64,000 nt of DNA. It comes from Phialophora verrucosa (lineage: Eukaryota > Ascomycota > Eurotiomycetes > Chaetothyriales > Herpotrichiellaceae). Made by a program: the position numbers and the translations under genes. Below the pieces are notes generated by a model. That model saw only the letters and a list, made by a program, of their open reading frames with translations. It searched no databases and was not told the DNA's origin. Shown here piece after piece: positions 10,980 to 23,501 of the stretch; the first letter of the stretch is position 1; every line of letters starts with the position of its first letter. The DNA lies in the NCBI GenBank assembly GCA_002099365.1, contig MSED01000001.1, positions 62,001-126,000 of the forward strand. The letters run 5' to 3'.

Positions 10980-13308
10980 TCAACTAGCTATGGTCGTCCC
11001 CTCCAGGATATTCTCTTCGTCCGACGAGATTGTGCGGCTTCGCAGCAGCTGCTTGAACACCCTCATTCTGAGTCGTCTGTCGGCGCTGTATCGCATTACC
11101 AAGTCGGGAATGCAGGTTAAAATAAGGAGGACTAGCGGGCCGATGGCGACCAAAGAGAGTAGCAGAACCACGAAGGACCCGAAATCCTGTGGTAGGAAGG
11201 GAATGACTTTTGGGTTCATCGAGAAGATACCTGCTGTCAACGCTATTGGAGTGATGTACAGCTGCGCAAATATCAACCGGTCAGGTCGTCGTAAGTGGTG
11301 GGGGGGAGTTGCGCGTACGGACCATCATCATTTTCCCATAATGCCCGGCTTCATAACCAATTCTGATCGCTTCAGCGGCTAAATCAAGTTCGAGCTTCAG
11401 TGAAAGTCAGCCATATATGTGCATAGCGGATCTGGATTGGGCTCACATTCCGGGCGAACTGGCTCGAACGTTTCTCCACCCGTTCAAGGCTCGTCTTGAG
11501 TCTCTGCAGCTCTTCCAGCTCATTCCGTATGGCAACAAGCAATGGATGGGTCTGAGCCAGTTCAGAGAGATCGTGAAAATAGACCTCGTACTTTGTCAGG
11601 AAGTTCTCAACCGCAAGAACCGTCTGAGAAAGCCGATCTGACTCCTGTGCTGCTAACGCCATAAGCCGACCCTCGAAGGATTGGCCACGGTTCCGTAAGT
11701 TTTGAGCCGCGTCTGCTGAGATGTACCAATTCTTGCGTTTGATCGGGGAATTGCGGCTCTACACGAGCTTGTCAGAATGTACACATGCCTCAGCTTGCAC
11801 AACATGCGAATTATGATGATCCAAGCTCAGGACGGCCGGCCTAGCTGGAGAAGTCCCTCGGCTCGTACATCTCTGAGTCCACTAAGCAAGGAATGAGAAC
11901 GTACCTGTTCGTACTCTCGAAGGCTGTCTTTCATCTTCATCACCACTTCGTCCCATTCGCCTCTCACGCGACCAAGGTGAATGCTGAGGAGCTTCAGAAA
12001 ATACTCTCTGGGATTTCGGACGGGTCGATCGGCGCCGGGCAACCCAGTGAGATGGTCCATGTGAATGCCGCCGTTCTCTACACCCCATTCATAGTTCTGA
12101 TATATGTTGTCTCCCGCTTCGTCGATGGGATCGAAATAGGTGTCGGTAAAGCAATGCGCGGCCCAGCGCCAGTCGTCGAGTCCTGAGATTACGCAGGAAA
12201 TATGCGCTTCGTACAGAAACTCGGAAGGCCCATCACCCTGCAAGTGGATGTAGGAAACGTCTTGTGACCGACGGAGCGGGTTTCCATGTTTGTCCGTGCG
12301 GTGATCTTTCTGCTCTGGTTTGGACGTTCTCCAGACAGAATATGGTAGATGGAATCCTAGCTTATAACTAGGCGAACCTGTCGTCTAAGACGTCGCGGGA
12401 TCAGAAACTCCATCCCTGCAGATCGGACGGGATGCTTACCATGGAGGTCACTTGAATGGAGGCTTCCGACGCAAGGTAGCCGTATATGGCCTCGCGCAGA
12501 GCAGGAATTTGAGGCTGTGGCGCTGTGCAAGCTAGAGCGTAGACGACGGCCCGGTTCAAGTCGGTGACGAATCTAGGGAAGGCTAGTTAGAGCGAGACCA
12601 AGCCTGCCAGATCTGACCGCCGCCAACACAAAACTTACAATAGCCGCCGGTCAGCGTCGAACAGACGCGAATGGGGTGTATCTGTGCCGGGGCGGGCACC
12701 CTCTGCTCGTCCAGGAGCAGGCGGTGGCTGATTTCCACCCCTGTCATGATCGACGTCGGCAATGACAGTCGATTGGCTTGACGGAAATCGCTAGCAGCAC
12801 ATGGTTACTAACCGACCTTGTCTTGTTGCAGCGGAGAGCGCAAGGTTGAAAGACTTACTGGTTTCGCGAGCTCAAGGTACAATTCGTAAGCTGTCAAGGG
12901 CAGATAACGGGCCCTCTCGCCCTCGTCTTCTCCGTCCGAAGCTCGTTCATCGAGCCAGCACACATATTTCGCTGATGGGGACTGATCCCCTTCGTCCGCA
13001 ACGAGATCCTTCCAACTGACACTGCCGCAGAAATCGCTGACTCTGTTCGCTTGGCCATAGGAAGTGGTGGAAAGCTCACCCCCAGACATAAAGATGCGGA
13101 TCGCATCGCCTTCGGCACGAACTCCCAAGAGACCCCCAACAAAGGAGACATTCTCCACATCCAGTCGGATTATCCGCCGTTTCTGAAAGACAAGGGGCCA
13201 GCCACTGGGGCTCAAAGCTGGACTTGCTTGATGTTCGACTTCGCCCTGCTCGGAAGGGTGGTGGCCACGTCGCCTTCTGGCCTTTTGGCTTTTGGCCTTC
13301 TTTTTCAT
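10980..13308 (-). CDS. Fungal CorA-like two-helix membrane protein
   Basis: Seven exons (12859-13308, 12639-12790, 12440-12572, 12384 down to 11905, 11447-11758, 11323-11394, 10980-11261) sum to 626 residues with every junction in phase. The middle shows the signature of a large fungal family: DADRRLLFVTDLNR, ALREAIYGYLASEASIQV, FLYEAHISCVISGLDDWRW and NPREYFLKLLSIHL, then a coiled-coil stretch and LELDLAAEAIRIG. The C-terminus has two membrane helices (about 534-549 and 565-590). The loop expected to hold CorA's Gly-Met-Asn reads Ser547-Met548-Asn549, so magnesium transport is doubtful; members of this family are usually annotated only by fold. The N-terminus is basic (MKKKAKSQKARRRRG). Function unknown; membrane location is a fair inference. 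Confidence 0.8.
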
Positions 13309-15644
13309 AACAGTGATTCAACTAGAGACATTTTCGAACTCATAGTGATGGTAGTGAGCGACTGTGCACATTGCAGAAGAGGTATCAAGACGATAGAAGG
13401 CCACCAGAGTAGGGATTCAAACCACCGAAAACGCGTCCGGGCTTATATAAGTACACCAATCCTCCTCTTCCATTGCATCAACCCAGGCCCTATCCATGCC
13501 AGAATGTCTCAACGAGTGACACGATGCCAGACGTAGCTCGTGCCATCTGCATTGCGACAGGGCGTAAAGCGGACGCACAGGGCCCCTGGAGTGAGGTCTC
13601 AGGATGGGCGTCGTCGAGAGCTGTTGCATGCTCAGCATGGAAGCATTGAAGCACTGGCGCCAGCACATCATCCTCGGGCTCAAAAAAAGGCAACCATCTT
13701 GCCGACCTAGAGAGTCACAAGACCAAGCTCTGGTTCCCTAGAATTGATGTCGCGAGTCCCTGGGTATAGGACGCTTGTAGTATGAGTCCATCGACCACTC
13801 AAGTCTCATGGCCCGAATCGAGTGCGACGCAAATGAACGGCAACCAGCGAATGGTACTAGAAGGGAATTGCCTGTGCAAGTACAGAGCGCAGTACTTCGT
13901 ATTCAGCGCCGATCGGAGCAGACTAATTAGAGGCGCAGGTGAAAGGGCTGGAAGTTAGATCCGGCCCCCACGTCCGCTCGCAGCCCCTCTTCGCCCCAGA
14001 TCATGCGAAGTACCACACAAGTACCGAGTACTCTGTACATGTGCAAACGAGCGCTCGTCTTCTAAAGCGGTGTTCGCCGCTGTGCGAGCATCTGCCCATA
14101 TATACAGAATGTGTCGATGCACGCGAGGAAGACGCCTTTTCCTGCTGCATTGCTATTGAAAACTACATGGTTCTTTGCACTCAATAGTCCTTCGCCAGTC
14201 ACGCCAGTACCAACTATTCGTTAGCAACTGGTTCTCATCCGATCCGATCTCCCGTGACCGGCACTGCCGAGGATTGATCACTCCTTCAGGCTGCCATGTG
14301 ACCGTGATTAAGCGCCCGAACCTGCAAGAGGCGCCTCAAAAGCCCATGTGATGGCGAAAGGCAACGAGGCAGATCTCTAGCGCATCAGCGCCCGGCCTTT
14401 ACCAAGGTACATACTTAGAGTAAGTTGTGTAACAACACTTGCCTTTCTTTGGGCTCCGAGTCTGCTTAATGTCCACCTGACCATAGACACAATTCTTTGC
14501 CGCCCAACCGCGGCGCATGCAATCAGGAGTGTCGAAGCCAAGACATGCCCACACACACATTTGAACTCCTGTCCAGGCGTTGATTCCTGACCTGATCGAA
14601 AAGGAGAACCATGAGGGTGACGGTACTCACCCTTGGATCGACCGGCTTGGGCTGCACTGCGTGTACTACTGACGGCCCACTTCCAACAAGTTCTTCTGCT
14701 GCCAGCAATATTTCTATATTATCGCTTGCCCGGCTATTAATGCAGCATAGGGAATAAAAATCGGGCAGCTCGAGTCAGTGACAATACATTCTATAGCCCG
14801 GACCAAACCGCCTCTACCACGAATTCCAGAAAACCTGGCCGAAACTCGAGAGACTCCAATGCCGTACATGTCCCACATCTCTCGCAAGCCGCCGTCCGTA
14901 ACCCAGGAGGCTGGCTGTTGTAGAACAAGGGAGAACGCCGAGGACTCCGGGCTCGAACGCAAGCACGGTACCCACGAACTATGCCAACACAAGTACAGAT
15001 GACATGGGAAAGAAAAGCCGGGAGACCAATCGACCATATCGAGCAAAAGCGAAGCGAGCAGCACGTCCTTGACGAAACCGAAACCCAAAATGAACCCCCG
15101 CGTTAGGACTTGTATCGAGCGAATGAGAGATGCAGTGACGGCGAGTGGAGCAGGTTGCTGAGCTCCAGCAGTTCGATGCCTCCAGGTCCAATCATCTTCG
15201 GCGACTTGATGTGTTTGGTGAGTGCCAGGTACCGGCTCTTTCGTTTCCATCACAGGCGCAGCTTTCCAAGCAAGATTCTTCAAAGGCAGGTGCTCGGGTT
15301 GGGCGCGCAGGAAGGCTATCCCGAGTTATGCGTTCGTTGAGCATAGCTTCATGCTTTTTGCTGCACTTTCTTGCATTCACAATTGGAGCAACGTGCGTGT
15401 TGGCAATGAGGGCACTTCTGCTTTTGTATGTTGATCGGTGTTTCCCTACACCGACAACAGGTGTAGATGAAAACGACCGACGGCTTTTTCGGCTTTGGTT
15501 TCGGTGGCTACAAGTCGACGTGTCAGTCCTTGTCCCTCGAAATGGTCTCGCTGCTTCCAGACTGACCTATCAGCGCTCGGTTACTGTACTGACCATAATA
15601 TAGACAAACGAATGTGGTCCGGGGCCATATGATCCCTCCCAATC

Positions 15645-15695
15645 AGTATCCTCCAAGTAAGTATTCTCCCAGCGAGTATCCTACAGTAAGTATCC
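15645..15695. repeat. Imperfect AGTATYCT tandem repeat
   Basis: Four copies of AGTATCCT or AGTATTCT spaced 14-17 bp apart within about 50 bp, with related spacer sequence (AAGTA, CAGCG, CAGTA). Seen directly; no known element. Confidence 0.6.
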
Positions 15696-15975
15696 TGGAG
15701 AAAGGTCGCGCCAGCGTGTTCGAGAAAGGCAGCTTGACGCTAGAGCCAAGCGAAGCCAATCGGAGCCAGTAGGTCGGTGAGCTACCTCCAATAGGAGAAT
15801 TTAACAAGGACGAATGCAGCTTTATGAAAGCCATCTCGGATCGTACGAGCTCGTCCCAATTAGGTGTTGCACATTTCAATGAGCATTCCTTGTACGCCCT
15901 TCTAGCGACAGCTGTTTGAAGCTCGTGCTGCTTCGGAATGTGTGCGGACCCTTTTCGACATCCGTTCCATGACAA

Positions 15976-16632
15976 TTACTCCTCCCTGTGATTATTAACC
16001 TCGCCGTCGCCATTTCTGGTGCTAATGTCATCAATCTCAGCTCGTCGTTCATCTATGTGCGCCTTATAGGACTCTCCAATCTTGCCTGCAGCCATCGATT
16101 CCGCATATTTCTTCATATGAGCCCTCCTCTTTCCTCTACCTAATCTTAGGGAGACTGATAAATGCTGGTGCTCCCTGGAAATTAACCGAAATTGGTCTTG
16201 GACGAAAACGGGAGTCGAAAGGGGTGCCGTGCCCCTTCGGAAAATTGTCTGTGCAACTCAATTGGGAGGACAAGACTGATTAAGGAGGCTCTGCGTACCG
16301 CCTGACTCCTCCGAACGCGTTTCCCAATCGTGAACATCTCTAACGTTCGTAGAGTACCGTAGGTACTAGAATCGGGCTGCTTCGACTGTTTTCAAGGCGG
16401 AACGCCAACCACGTATCCTGCGAGCTTCTACCGTGGCTAATGAAACCGACGCAGTTGCCGTCATTGACTCATGGAGACGCTCAGGGATAAGCCGGAGCCT
16501 CGTGCCGCCGTAGACCGGATGCGATCCAACCTGTTTTTGTAGGAGAAACGCAGGTGAGGAGACGTCCAGGGGATCGTACAAAAGGAGACGCAAAGCATCT
16601 GCATTTCGCCCCGCCGCCCAGATCAATTCCAA
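15976..16632 (-). pseudogene. Possible gene remnant with coding-like frames
   Basis: Two minus-strand frames look protein-like but have no clean gene model. Frame A, 16632 to 16366, includes ELIWAAGRNADALRLLLYD. Frame B, 16248 to 15976, includes RLGRGKRRAHMKKYAES and AHIDERRAEIDD before a stop. Between them a GTACGC...TTGCACAG segment could be an intron, yet frame A runs into a stop before reaching it and no ATG-led first exon is evident. I do not recognise the family. It may be a decayed gene or the 3' part of an intron-rich one. Confidence 0.25.
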
Positions 16633-16892
16633 CTCCTGCTCCGTGAATGTTACTTGCCTTTCTGGCAGAAACTCTGGTGCGATGCTTCCTCGATGCGGTT
16701 CCGGGGGACTGCAGGCAGGCCGTCCTGTTTATGCTCGGGCTCGACGATCGAAAGTAGGGGGTGAGGACGAAGTTCTGTAACGGTCACGGAGAAGGGTTGC
16801 TTGAGGTGGCACTGGTGGGTGGCCAGCCACAGATTGCAGGATGTTAGAACGTAATAAAGTATTACGGATTTATTCTAGAAGAGCGGGAGGAT

Positions 16893-16914
16893 AGTCACAC
16901 AGTCACACAGTCAC
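16893..16914. repeat. AGTCACAC tandem repeat
   Basis: Nearly three copies of the 8-mer AGTCACAC in 22 bp. A short simple repeat with no evident function. Confidence 0.6.
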
Positions 16915-17477
16915 CCGTACTTACAAATGCAAGCGTCAACCGTCAGTACTCCGTCGTGTCCATTTGTATAAGGACACAGTACGAGATAAGTGGCATTAAG
17001 ACGCACAGAGAGCACCTATTGAGCGAGTGCGCATGACATCATGGCCTTGGTCCAGGAGGCAGCAACCCCAATCCGTCGAGAAACAGCACGGCACTGTAGA
17101 AGTCATCCGTCGTCACGTTATCGTGCTCATAGAAGCAAAGAAGAGTGTACTGGCCATTCCCGAGGCATATTCCTCGGCCGCTTCAAGTCGGTGGATATAG
17201 TGGAGCAATTCTTTCAGGTGGCCAAGCTCTCAGAACCGAGCGAGGGGTGTCGTGGAGAAGGCGATGGTGAAGCCCGGGGTCAAGGCGGAGGCTCCGGAGA
17301 CCCCGTTGGTTAACGAGCCTTTGCCCTCGGGTGTTCGAGACCTCGGTCTCCGCACGACGACCTTCGATGCCCTGCATACATTCTGACTCTTCACCACCAT
17401 GTCAGAATGACTTGTGGTCCAAAAGTCATCAGAACTCGCGGACGCTGAGTAAGGAACCGGCGTGTCATTTCACAGCC

Positions 17478-19031
17478 ATGGAGGCACCGACGCCCAAGCC
17501 ATCGAAATCTCGCCGGCGAGAGACCGACGACAGCCGAGTGGAGAGGAAACGGATTCAGGACCGACTGGCTCAGCGAGCCACGCGAGAAAGGACCAAGAAT
17601 CGGATCGCGTATCTTGAGCAGCGGCTCAGCAGCCTTGAAGCCGGCGATAAGCACGGCGAAATCACGAATTTGACGCGCATCATCGACAGCCTGCGCAATG
17701 ACAACAATCGCCTCCGCAATGCCTTGGTCAAGATGCGGACGGTCATCGATCAGGCGGTCCTGCCCGCCGAGGACCAGAACGAAGGTCAATCAGCAGTCAA
17801 GGCCTGTGGCTGCAGCACGCAGGCCAGCTGTATGTGTCAACAAACCTCCTTTGCTGCGAGTCCTTCGGCCACGCTCGATGACCCAACTGCCGCTTTCCGC
17901 CACAATTCGGTGTCCTCGACAGGCACTTCAGAGGTAGCCGAGGTCGTCAATGGCACCAACGTTGGTTTGGATGCCGGCATCGAAGGGCCCGATGAAGCAC
18001 AAGCGGATACGCTCCACGACTTCCTCGACTTCAGTCCCAACACGCTGCTGGAGATGTTTGAATTCGGTCCTCCCTCCGGCTACAACGGCTGGCAGTCACA
18101 AGCTCCCTCACCGTTCGACTATCGCTTTCCAACCTCCGACGACGCGATCAAGGTTGCACCAGACCTTGAGAAATGGGAGGTATCCAATGGCGCCTTTATC
18201 AACTGTCTGGACTGCGTCAAGACGCGAACAGCGTCCACTTCCACGCTCGACATGCACGTACCGTTCAAGGCGGCGATATGGGGCTGGGATAATGTTGGCC
18301 CAGAAGCTAATCATCCAATTTGGCATTCGCTGAGACAGGTCGATCAACGGGTGTTCGGCACGTGGACTTCCAAAGCGCAAAGAATTGCCCTTATGTACGG
18401 TATGTTCTCTGCAACGCCGTCCCCATGTCTGGGTAGTCTTGGAAACTAACAAGTGCGCAGTCTGTCAAACGTTGATCCAATATCGAGAAAATCCGACCAA
18501 GGAGAACCTGGATCGGGTACCCGTCTTCCTGCGACCGCGGCCTTCACAAGAAAAGATTCAGCATCCGGCGGTGATCGACTTCCTTATATGGTGCGTCAGC
18601 CTTGGAATACGGCTAGAGATGGGGTGCTGACCCGATAGGCCTGGTCTGCGCGACCGACTCGTCTTCGAGCACAGGAAGTACACCTCTACGGGCGACTTCT
18701 CCGCAGCATTTGTAGAGAACTTCCACTTCCACTGGCCTTATTCCGATAGGGATATCTTTGCATACAACCCGGTACAGAACCGTTATGAAGTAGGTCTTTC
18801 CGGAAGAGTGAAAGTGGACATCCTGGAAATATTCGTTCCCCTGTCTTCGTGGTACCGTTTTCCGTGCTAACGGCGAAGTAGGTGTCCAAGATCTTCCTGG
18901 AGTACGCTTACAACTTCAAAAATTGGACCATGCGGCCCGGATTCTTTAAGAAGTTCCCCGAAATGCAGCACGATATTGCCGCATCCGAAGCGAGCTCAAT
19001 GGAGTTTCCGAAAGCGAGCTGGTCAATATAA
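17478..19031 (+). CDS. bZIP transcription factor with DUF3425 C-terminal domain
   Basis: Four exons (17478-18399, 18461-18590, 18639-18789, 18882-19031) make 450 residues. A basic region (RVERKRIQDRLAQRATRER, about 24-42) runs into a leucine zipper (about 43-80). The C-terminal half is the fungal DUF3425 domain, recognised by HPAVIDFLIWPGLRDRLV and the following FVENFHFHWP. Such proteins are nuclear regulators, often lying beside the metabolic genes they control. The start is the ATG in good context (CAGCCATGG); an in-frame ATG at 17367 would add 37 residues. It is tail-to-tail with the SDR gene (171-bp gap) and next to the monooxygenase and MDR, so it is the likely local regulator; that role is inference. 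Confidence 0.9.
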
Positions 19032-19202
19032 ACAAACCGCTAACCGGAGCAGCCAACATTGTATTGCAGCATCTGGATCATTCAAACAGTCGACTAAACG
19101 CACGAAACGGAAACAACCCAGCTCAGTGAACACGGGTCTGAGGAATCCTGCTTCCGGACACAGCTGCAGTTACCGTGTCGGGTTCAGAACAGTCAGGCGG
19201 AT

Positions 19203-20418
19203 CTAGTCCGTCCTCTCGTTGATCGTGAAACCCCTGAGCAACACATTAGCGGCGCCCTTGGGCAACGTTCAAATAGTACGCACCCATCAATGACAAGATT
19301 GTGGCCCACGACGAGGCTCATCCTCGGCGTGCTGAGTAGCACCACCACGTCACCAATCTCATCAAAACTCGCCTTCCGGCCTTGTCTCTTCTCATGGACC
19401 TCCCATTGCTTCATCGCCTGCTCTGGGTCCCCTCGATTCATAAAGGGGTCGAGGAGCCTGGTGAGGAGAAAGCCGGGCGAGACGGCGTTGACACGGATGT
19501 CATGGCCGCGGGCTTCAAGGGCGGCCTAACACTGCGATCAGTGGCGGTAAGACGGACGGAGATTTCGGGTTCCTCTAGCATACAGCTTTCGTAAGGCCGG
19601 CAACAGCATGCTTGGCTGCCGTGTATCCCGTGGTTCCTGCACCGGCTTGGATCGAATCTATGTTACCGTTAGCGGCGATGCATTGCATTTGAAAGCTAGA
19701 TTATAGAGATTCTGCTGCCGGTGGCACAGACCTGGATTGGCAGGGAGACTCACTGACAGAGGCACAGTTGACGATTGACCCTCGTTGAGGCGGCCGGCCC
19801 TCCTCACTGATAGAACTCAATTACTGCTGCAAGAGTCATAAAGATATACTCTTTGCTCACACTTCGACCGAATCCTGCTTCATCATCTGTTTCAACTCGT
19901 GCTTGTTGCACAACCAAACACCTGTTGTGTTGACTTCGATGACTTTCCTGAAAGCATCGGCGTCTGTTTCCCAGGTTGGTGTGAGAGTACCAAAAATGCC
20001 GGCGAAGTTCCTGCTTGGACGTCAGTAGCTGATTGCTCTCTCACGGCGGGTAAGACCGGTCCGGTAGAGGACAAGGTTGGGGACTGACGCTGCGTAATCG
20101 ATTCTTCCGAATTCCTTGACCGCTTCATTCACTGCTCGCTCCACGTCCTCTTCCTTGGTCACGTCTGCCCGTATACACAAGACCTATCGATGACGGTAAG
20201 ACGAATCCCATTGTGACGATCGCACGCTATACCTTTGCCCCATACTTTTCAACGGCCTTCTTGCCTTCTTCGAACGTCGCATCGTCTTGAATGTCGACCA
20301 AGCATACGCCCCTGGCGCCCTCTTTCGCGAAGGATACGCCGATCGCGTTTCCCAGTCCCCGGGCACCGCCTGTGATGAAAGCGACACCTGGTGCAACTGG
20401 CCCTGACCGATAGACCAT
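19203..20418 (-). CDS. Short-chain dehydrogenase/reductase (SDR)
   Basis: Seven exons (20233-20418, 20089-20183, 19861-20010, 19754-19806, 19584-19657, 19284-19525, 19203-19233) splice to 276 residues. The classical SDR set is complete: nucleotide-binding TGGARGLG (16-23), NFAG (95-98), catalytic Ser160, Tyr173 and Lys177 (YTAAK), and VNAVSPGF, with the Ser-Tyr spacing of 13 usual in the family. Asp at the end of strand 2 (LVDIQD) favours NAD over NADP. No signal peptide or membrane segment is seen. It is transcribed divergently from the monooxygenase over 621 bp. A role interconverting a secondary alcohol and the ketone used by the monooxygenase is inferred from context; the substrate is unknown. 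Confidence 0.9.
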
Positions 20419-21039
20419 TTTGCGAGTGACAAACAACGGTGTAAAAGTAAGAGGGTACGGTGTCCGGCAAGACTCAATCCTTCCTAGCAGACGATAACGC
20501 TGCGATGTTATACTATTGACTGGTGGATTACAAGCAGACGTTACCGAGGAACATCAGGTGCTGTTCGTGTCAATTTCAGAGGCGGCCACCAGGTCACTGA
20601 TGCCGTGCTCGTTCGGATATCGTACCACAGCCGCTGCCCCTCTCCAACGGCATTTCGCCCAAATGCCCGTATGGGGTTTGCAGCCTCGTGGCCTCCTATG
20701 TTCGCCCCACGTTTTCTCCATAACTGCTGTTTGCTTGAATTCCCCGCAATTCATCCATTGCCGACTCGTGCGGTGGGGGGAGGTGGTGATGACTCGAGAA
20801 ATGGTATCCCGTTCTTTCCCCTAGGCCTCTCAGATGCATGGATCGATTGGCACACGGCAGATGACACAACGGCCACACCTGTGAGCGGAGCCCTATCGAG
20901 ACGCGTGGCACAGAGGGACGACTTGAATCTGTCGAAGCTGCGACGGTGGAGGGGGCGATTGTTATATCTTTTCCCGGGATGCGTGTCATCTTGACTTGAT
21001 TAGTTACCTTGTGTGTATATTCAGCAGTAGTTCTCCGGC
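20419..21039. promoter_or_regulatory. Bidirectional promoter between SDR and monooxygenase
   Basis: 621 bp between two divergent starts. A TGACTC core, the half site recognised by Gcn4/AP-1-type bZIP proteins, lies at 20790-20795, followed by GAG. No gene is supported inside. Given the bZIP gene nearby, this is where co-regulation would act; one six-base match is weak evidence. Confidence 0.5.
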
Positions 21040-23142
21040 ATGGTTCGCGAACCGGGTTATTCTGTAGAGCCGCAATGGCATTCTCAGCGACGAAATATAA
21101 GAGTGATCTGCGTTGGTGCCGGCGCTGCGGGTCTATTGGTGGCATACAAGCTGAAAAAGAGCTTCAAGGATTACGAACTCGTCTGCTATGAGAAGTCGGT
21201 TTCTGTTGGCTCATGGACGAATTTTTGCAGCATGCTGATCATGAATGTAGGAATTCTGGCGTTGGTGGGACGTGGTTTGAGAACCGATATCCCGGATGCG
21301 CTTGTGATATTCCCGCGCACTCGTACACGTATTCATTTGAGGCGAATCCGAACTGGTCGACATTCTATGCATACGCGCCGGAGATCAAAAAGTACTTCGA
21401 GGACTTCGCAACCAAATATGACCTCCACCCGTTCATCAAGCTCAACTCTCGGGTTCAGTCGGCAATCTGGGTTGAAGAGAAAGGCATTTGTGAGCAGAAG
21501 CGACGTTTGCTGTGGATGTTGCAACGGCTGACAATTCCTAGACGAAGTCGAAATTGATGTAGAAGGTCAAAAAGTCGACGACTGGTGCCATGTACTTATC
21601 AATGGGACTGGGTTCCTCAATGACTGGAAATGTAAACTCAGACGCTGAGAAGAGGCCCGGAATATACTGATAATGTGACAGGGCCCAAAATCGAAGGATT
21701 GCACGACTTCCAGGGAACGATGCTCCACAGCGCAAACTGGGATACTTGTAAGGCTGGTACCCGATCCGTGCACTGGTACTGACGAGCTCCCAGCGGTGGA
21801 CTATGCAGACAAGAGAGTGGCAGTGATCGGGACTGGGTCATCGGCGATTCAGATTATTCCGCAAGTGCAAAAGACGGCCAAAAAGCTGACGGCATTCATG
21901 CGATCTGTGACATGGATCTCGCCGCCTGTTGGAGGCAACGTCCTCGAAGAAGACAAGAAGCACTCATCAGATCAGTCCCAGAAGGAGAATTCGCAAGCGC
22001 AATATTGGTATACGGAAGAGGAGAAGAAGATCTTCCGGGAAGATTCGCAAGCATTGTTCGATTATCGATACAAGCTGGAGTCAGGTTTCAATTCTCGGTT
22101 CGACCTGTTTATCGCAGGATCGGAGACGTCGAAAAACGCAGAAAAATTCATTCGGGACGAAATGCATCGCCGGATCGGACCTGGCCACGAGGAGCTGAAG
22201 GAGAAATTGATTCCTAAATGGGCGCCCGGATGTAGGTTGGATGCTAGGCTCGTGAGATCTGTCGTTGACAACATGTGCAGGTCGAAGATTGACCCCGGGT
22301 GACGGCTATCTCGAAGCTCTTGTCAAAGACAGTCAGTGCGCAAAGCCGTACCACAGAGATTTGCTGACAACATCTCAGACGTCGAGCCAGTCCACAACGA
22401 AATCGCCAAGATCACTTCGACAGGACTTGTTGACGATACCGGCAGACTCCACGAGGTCGACATTCTCGTTTGTGCCACGGGTTTTAATCTCGCTTTCGCA
22501 CCTCGTTTCAAGGTGCTAGGAGTTGATGGCGTTAGCATGGCAGATGAGTTCAACCCCGAGCCCCATGTGTATCTGGCCGTCACCGTGCCGAAGTTCCCCA
22601 ATTACTTCGTCATCAACGGCGTCCGAGGCAATTGGGCGAATGGTTCCGCTCTTCCTTCGCATGAAGTGCAGGTCGAGTACATATTGCAATGTGTGAAGCG
22701 AATGCAAGAGGAAAAAATTCGAGCATTGGAAGTAAAGATGGAGCCTGTGAAGCAATTGTATGAGCACATAGACGCCTGGCACCTTGGCAGCGTCTGGAAT
22801 CTTGACTGCAAGAGGTACTCGTGAAGCCATCTTGTGATGAACCCAAAGCTAACAGGCAGAAGTTGGTACAAGAACAATATCCCAGGTGGGAAGTTATGGA
22901 TCTGGGCAGGCTCAGTAAGTCGCAACATCCGATACGGATACCTCGGATTCTGATGCTGGCAGAACCTCCATTATATGAAGACCATGAAAGTTGTTCGCTG
23001 GGAGCACTATAACTTCCGATACTTCAACAACAACATGTGGTCATTCCTCGGGAATGGTCGTGTGGAGGCTGAGATCATGAAGGATAGTTCGAGATTAGCC
23101 CCATACACCAGACAGGAGGACGTGCCTTGGACGATCGATTAG
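21040..23142 (+). CDS. Baeyer-Villiger-type flavin monooxygenase
   Basis: Nine exons (21040-21194, 21251-21489, 21542-21631, 21682-21747, 21794-22231, 22281-22331, 22379-22814, 22860-22914, 22963-23142) give 569 residues. An FAD-binding GAGAAG (26-31) is followed by NSGVGGTWFENRYPG, then the BVMO fingerprint FxGxxxHxxxW (Phe171 to Trp181), a second, NADPH-binding GTGSSA (196-201), and ATGF near the end of the core. This matches class B monooxygenases that insert oxygen beside a ketone; fungal relatives act in catabolism and in polyketide and terpenoid pathways (StcW/AflW type). Several junctions were fixed by family motifs, such as KDNVEPVHNEI across 22332-22378. No N-terminal transit signal is clear. 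The MDR gene follows 359 bp downstream; that gap shows nothing notable. Confidence 0.92.
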
Positions 23143-23501
23143 CTGGACGGTCAGGTCGTTGGGCGCTCATTTGCACGTTTTCTTATTCGTATAGGTTAGA
23201 GTCAGTGGGGAACAGCACTACGTGCACAGTAGAGTTGCCGTGAATTTGTTTGCTTTCCCACCAATGTCCTGGAAAGGTACATGGGCTTCAACTCGCTTTC
23301 GTTTATTGGCTACTCTGTGCCAGCACCGAGTCGATGGTGGGGAAAGTCTCTAGCCGCCCACCTCAGTCGGGGTTGAACCGGAACATGGCTCTAGCCGGTG
23401 ACTTTGCGTGTACTCGTGGCCCTGTCACGAGTGAATATCCCTGAAATCCCTCAGAAGCACTGATTCATGCAGTGAGCAGAGCTTCGCGCAATTTCGACAC
23501 A

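Larger units (their letters stand above)
13309..17477. other. 4.2-kb gene-poor stretch
   Basis: No complete gene can be supported. It holds two short imperfect tandem repeats, scattered AGTAC/GTACT-rich motifs (for example near 14025-14045 and 16940-16950), and coding-like open frames on the minus strand at 15976-16248 and 16366-16632. The open frame at 14714-15283 (minus, 189 codons) has no family character and its plus-strand overlap at 15145-15603 is equally open, so neither is called. Confidence 0.5.

Noticed and set aside
14714..15283. 189-codon minus-strand frame.
   Set aside because: No domain, odd composition, an equally open plus-strand frame overlaps it, and no splice-linked continuation.
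22265..22519. Open frame continuing past the 22332 donor in the monooxygenase gene.
   Set aside because: Removing 22332-22378 restores the family sequence and frame, so read-through is not the coding path.
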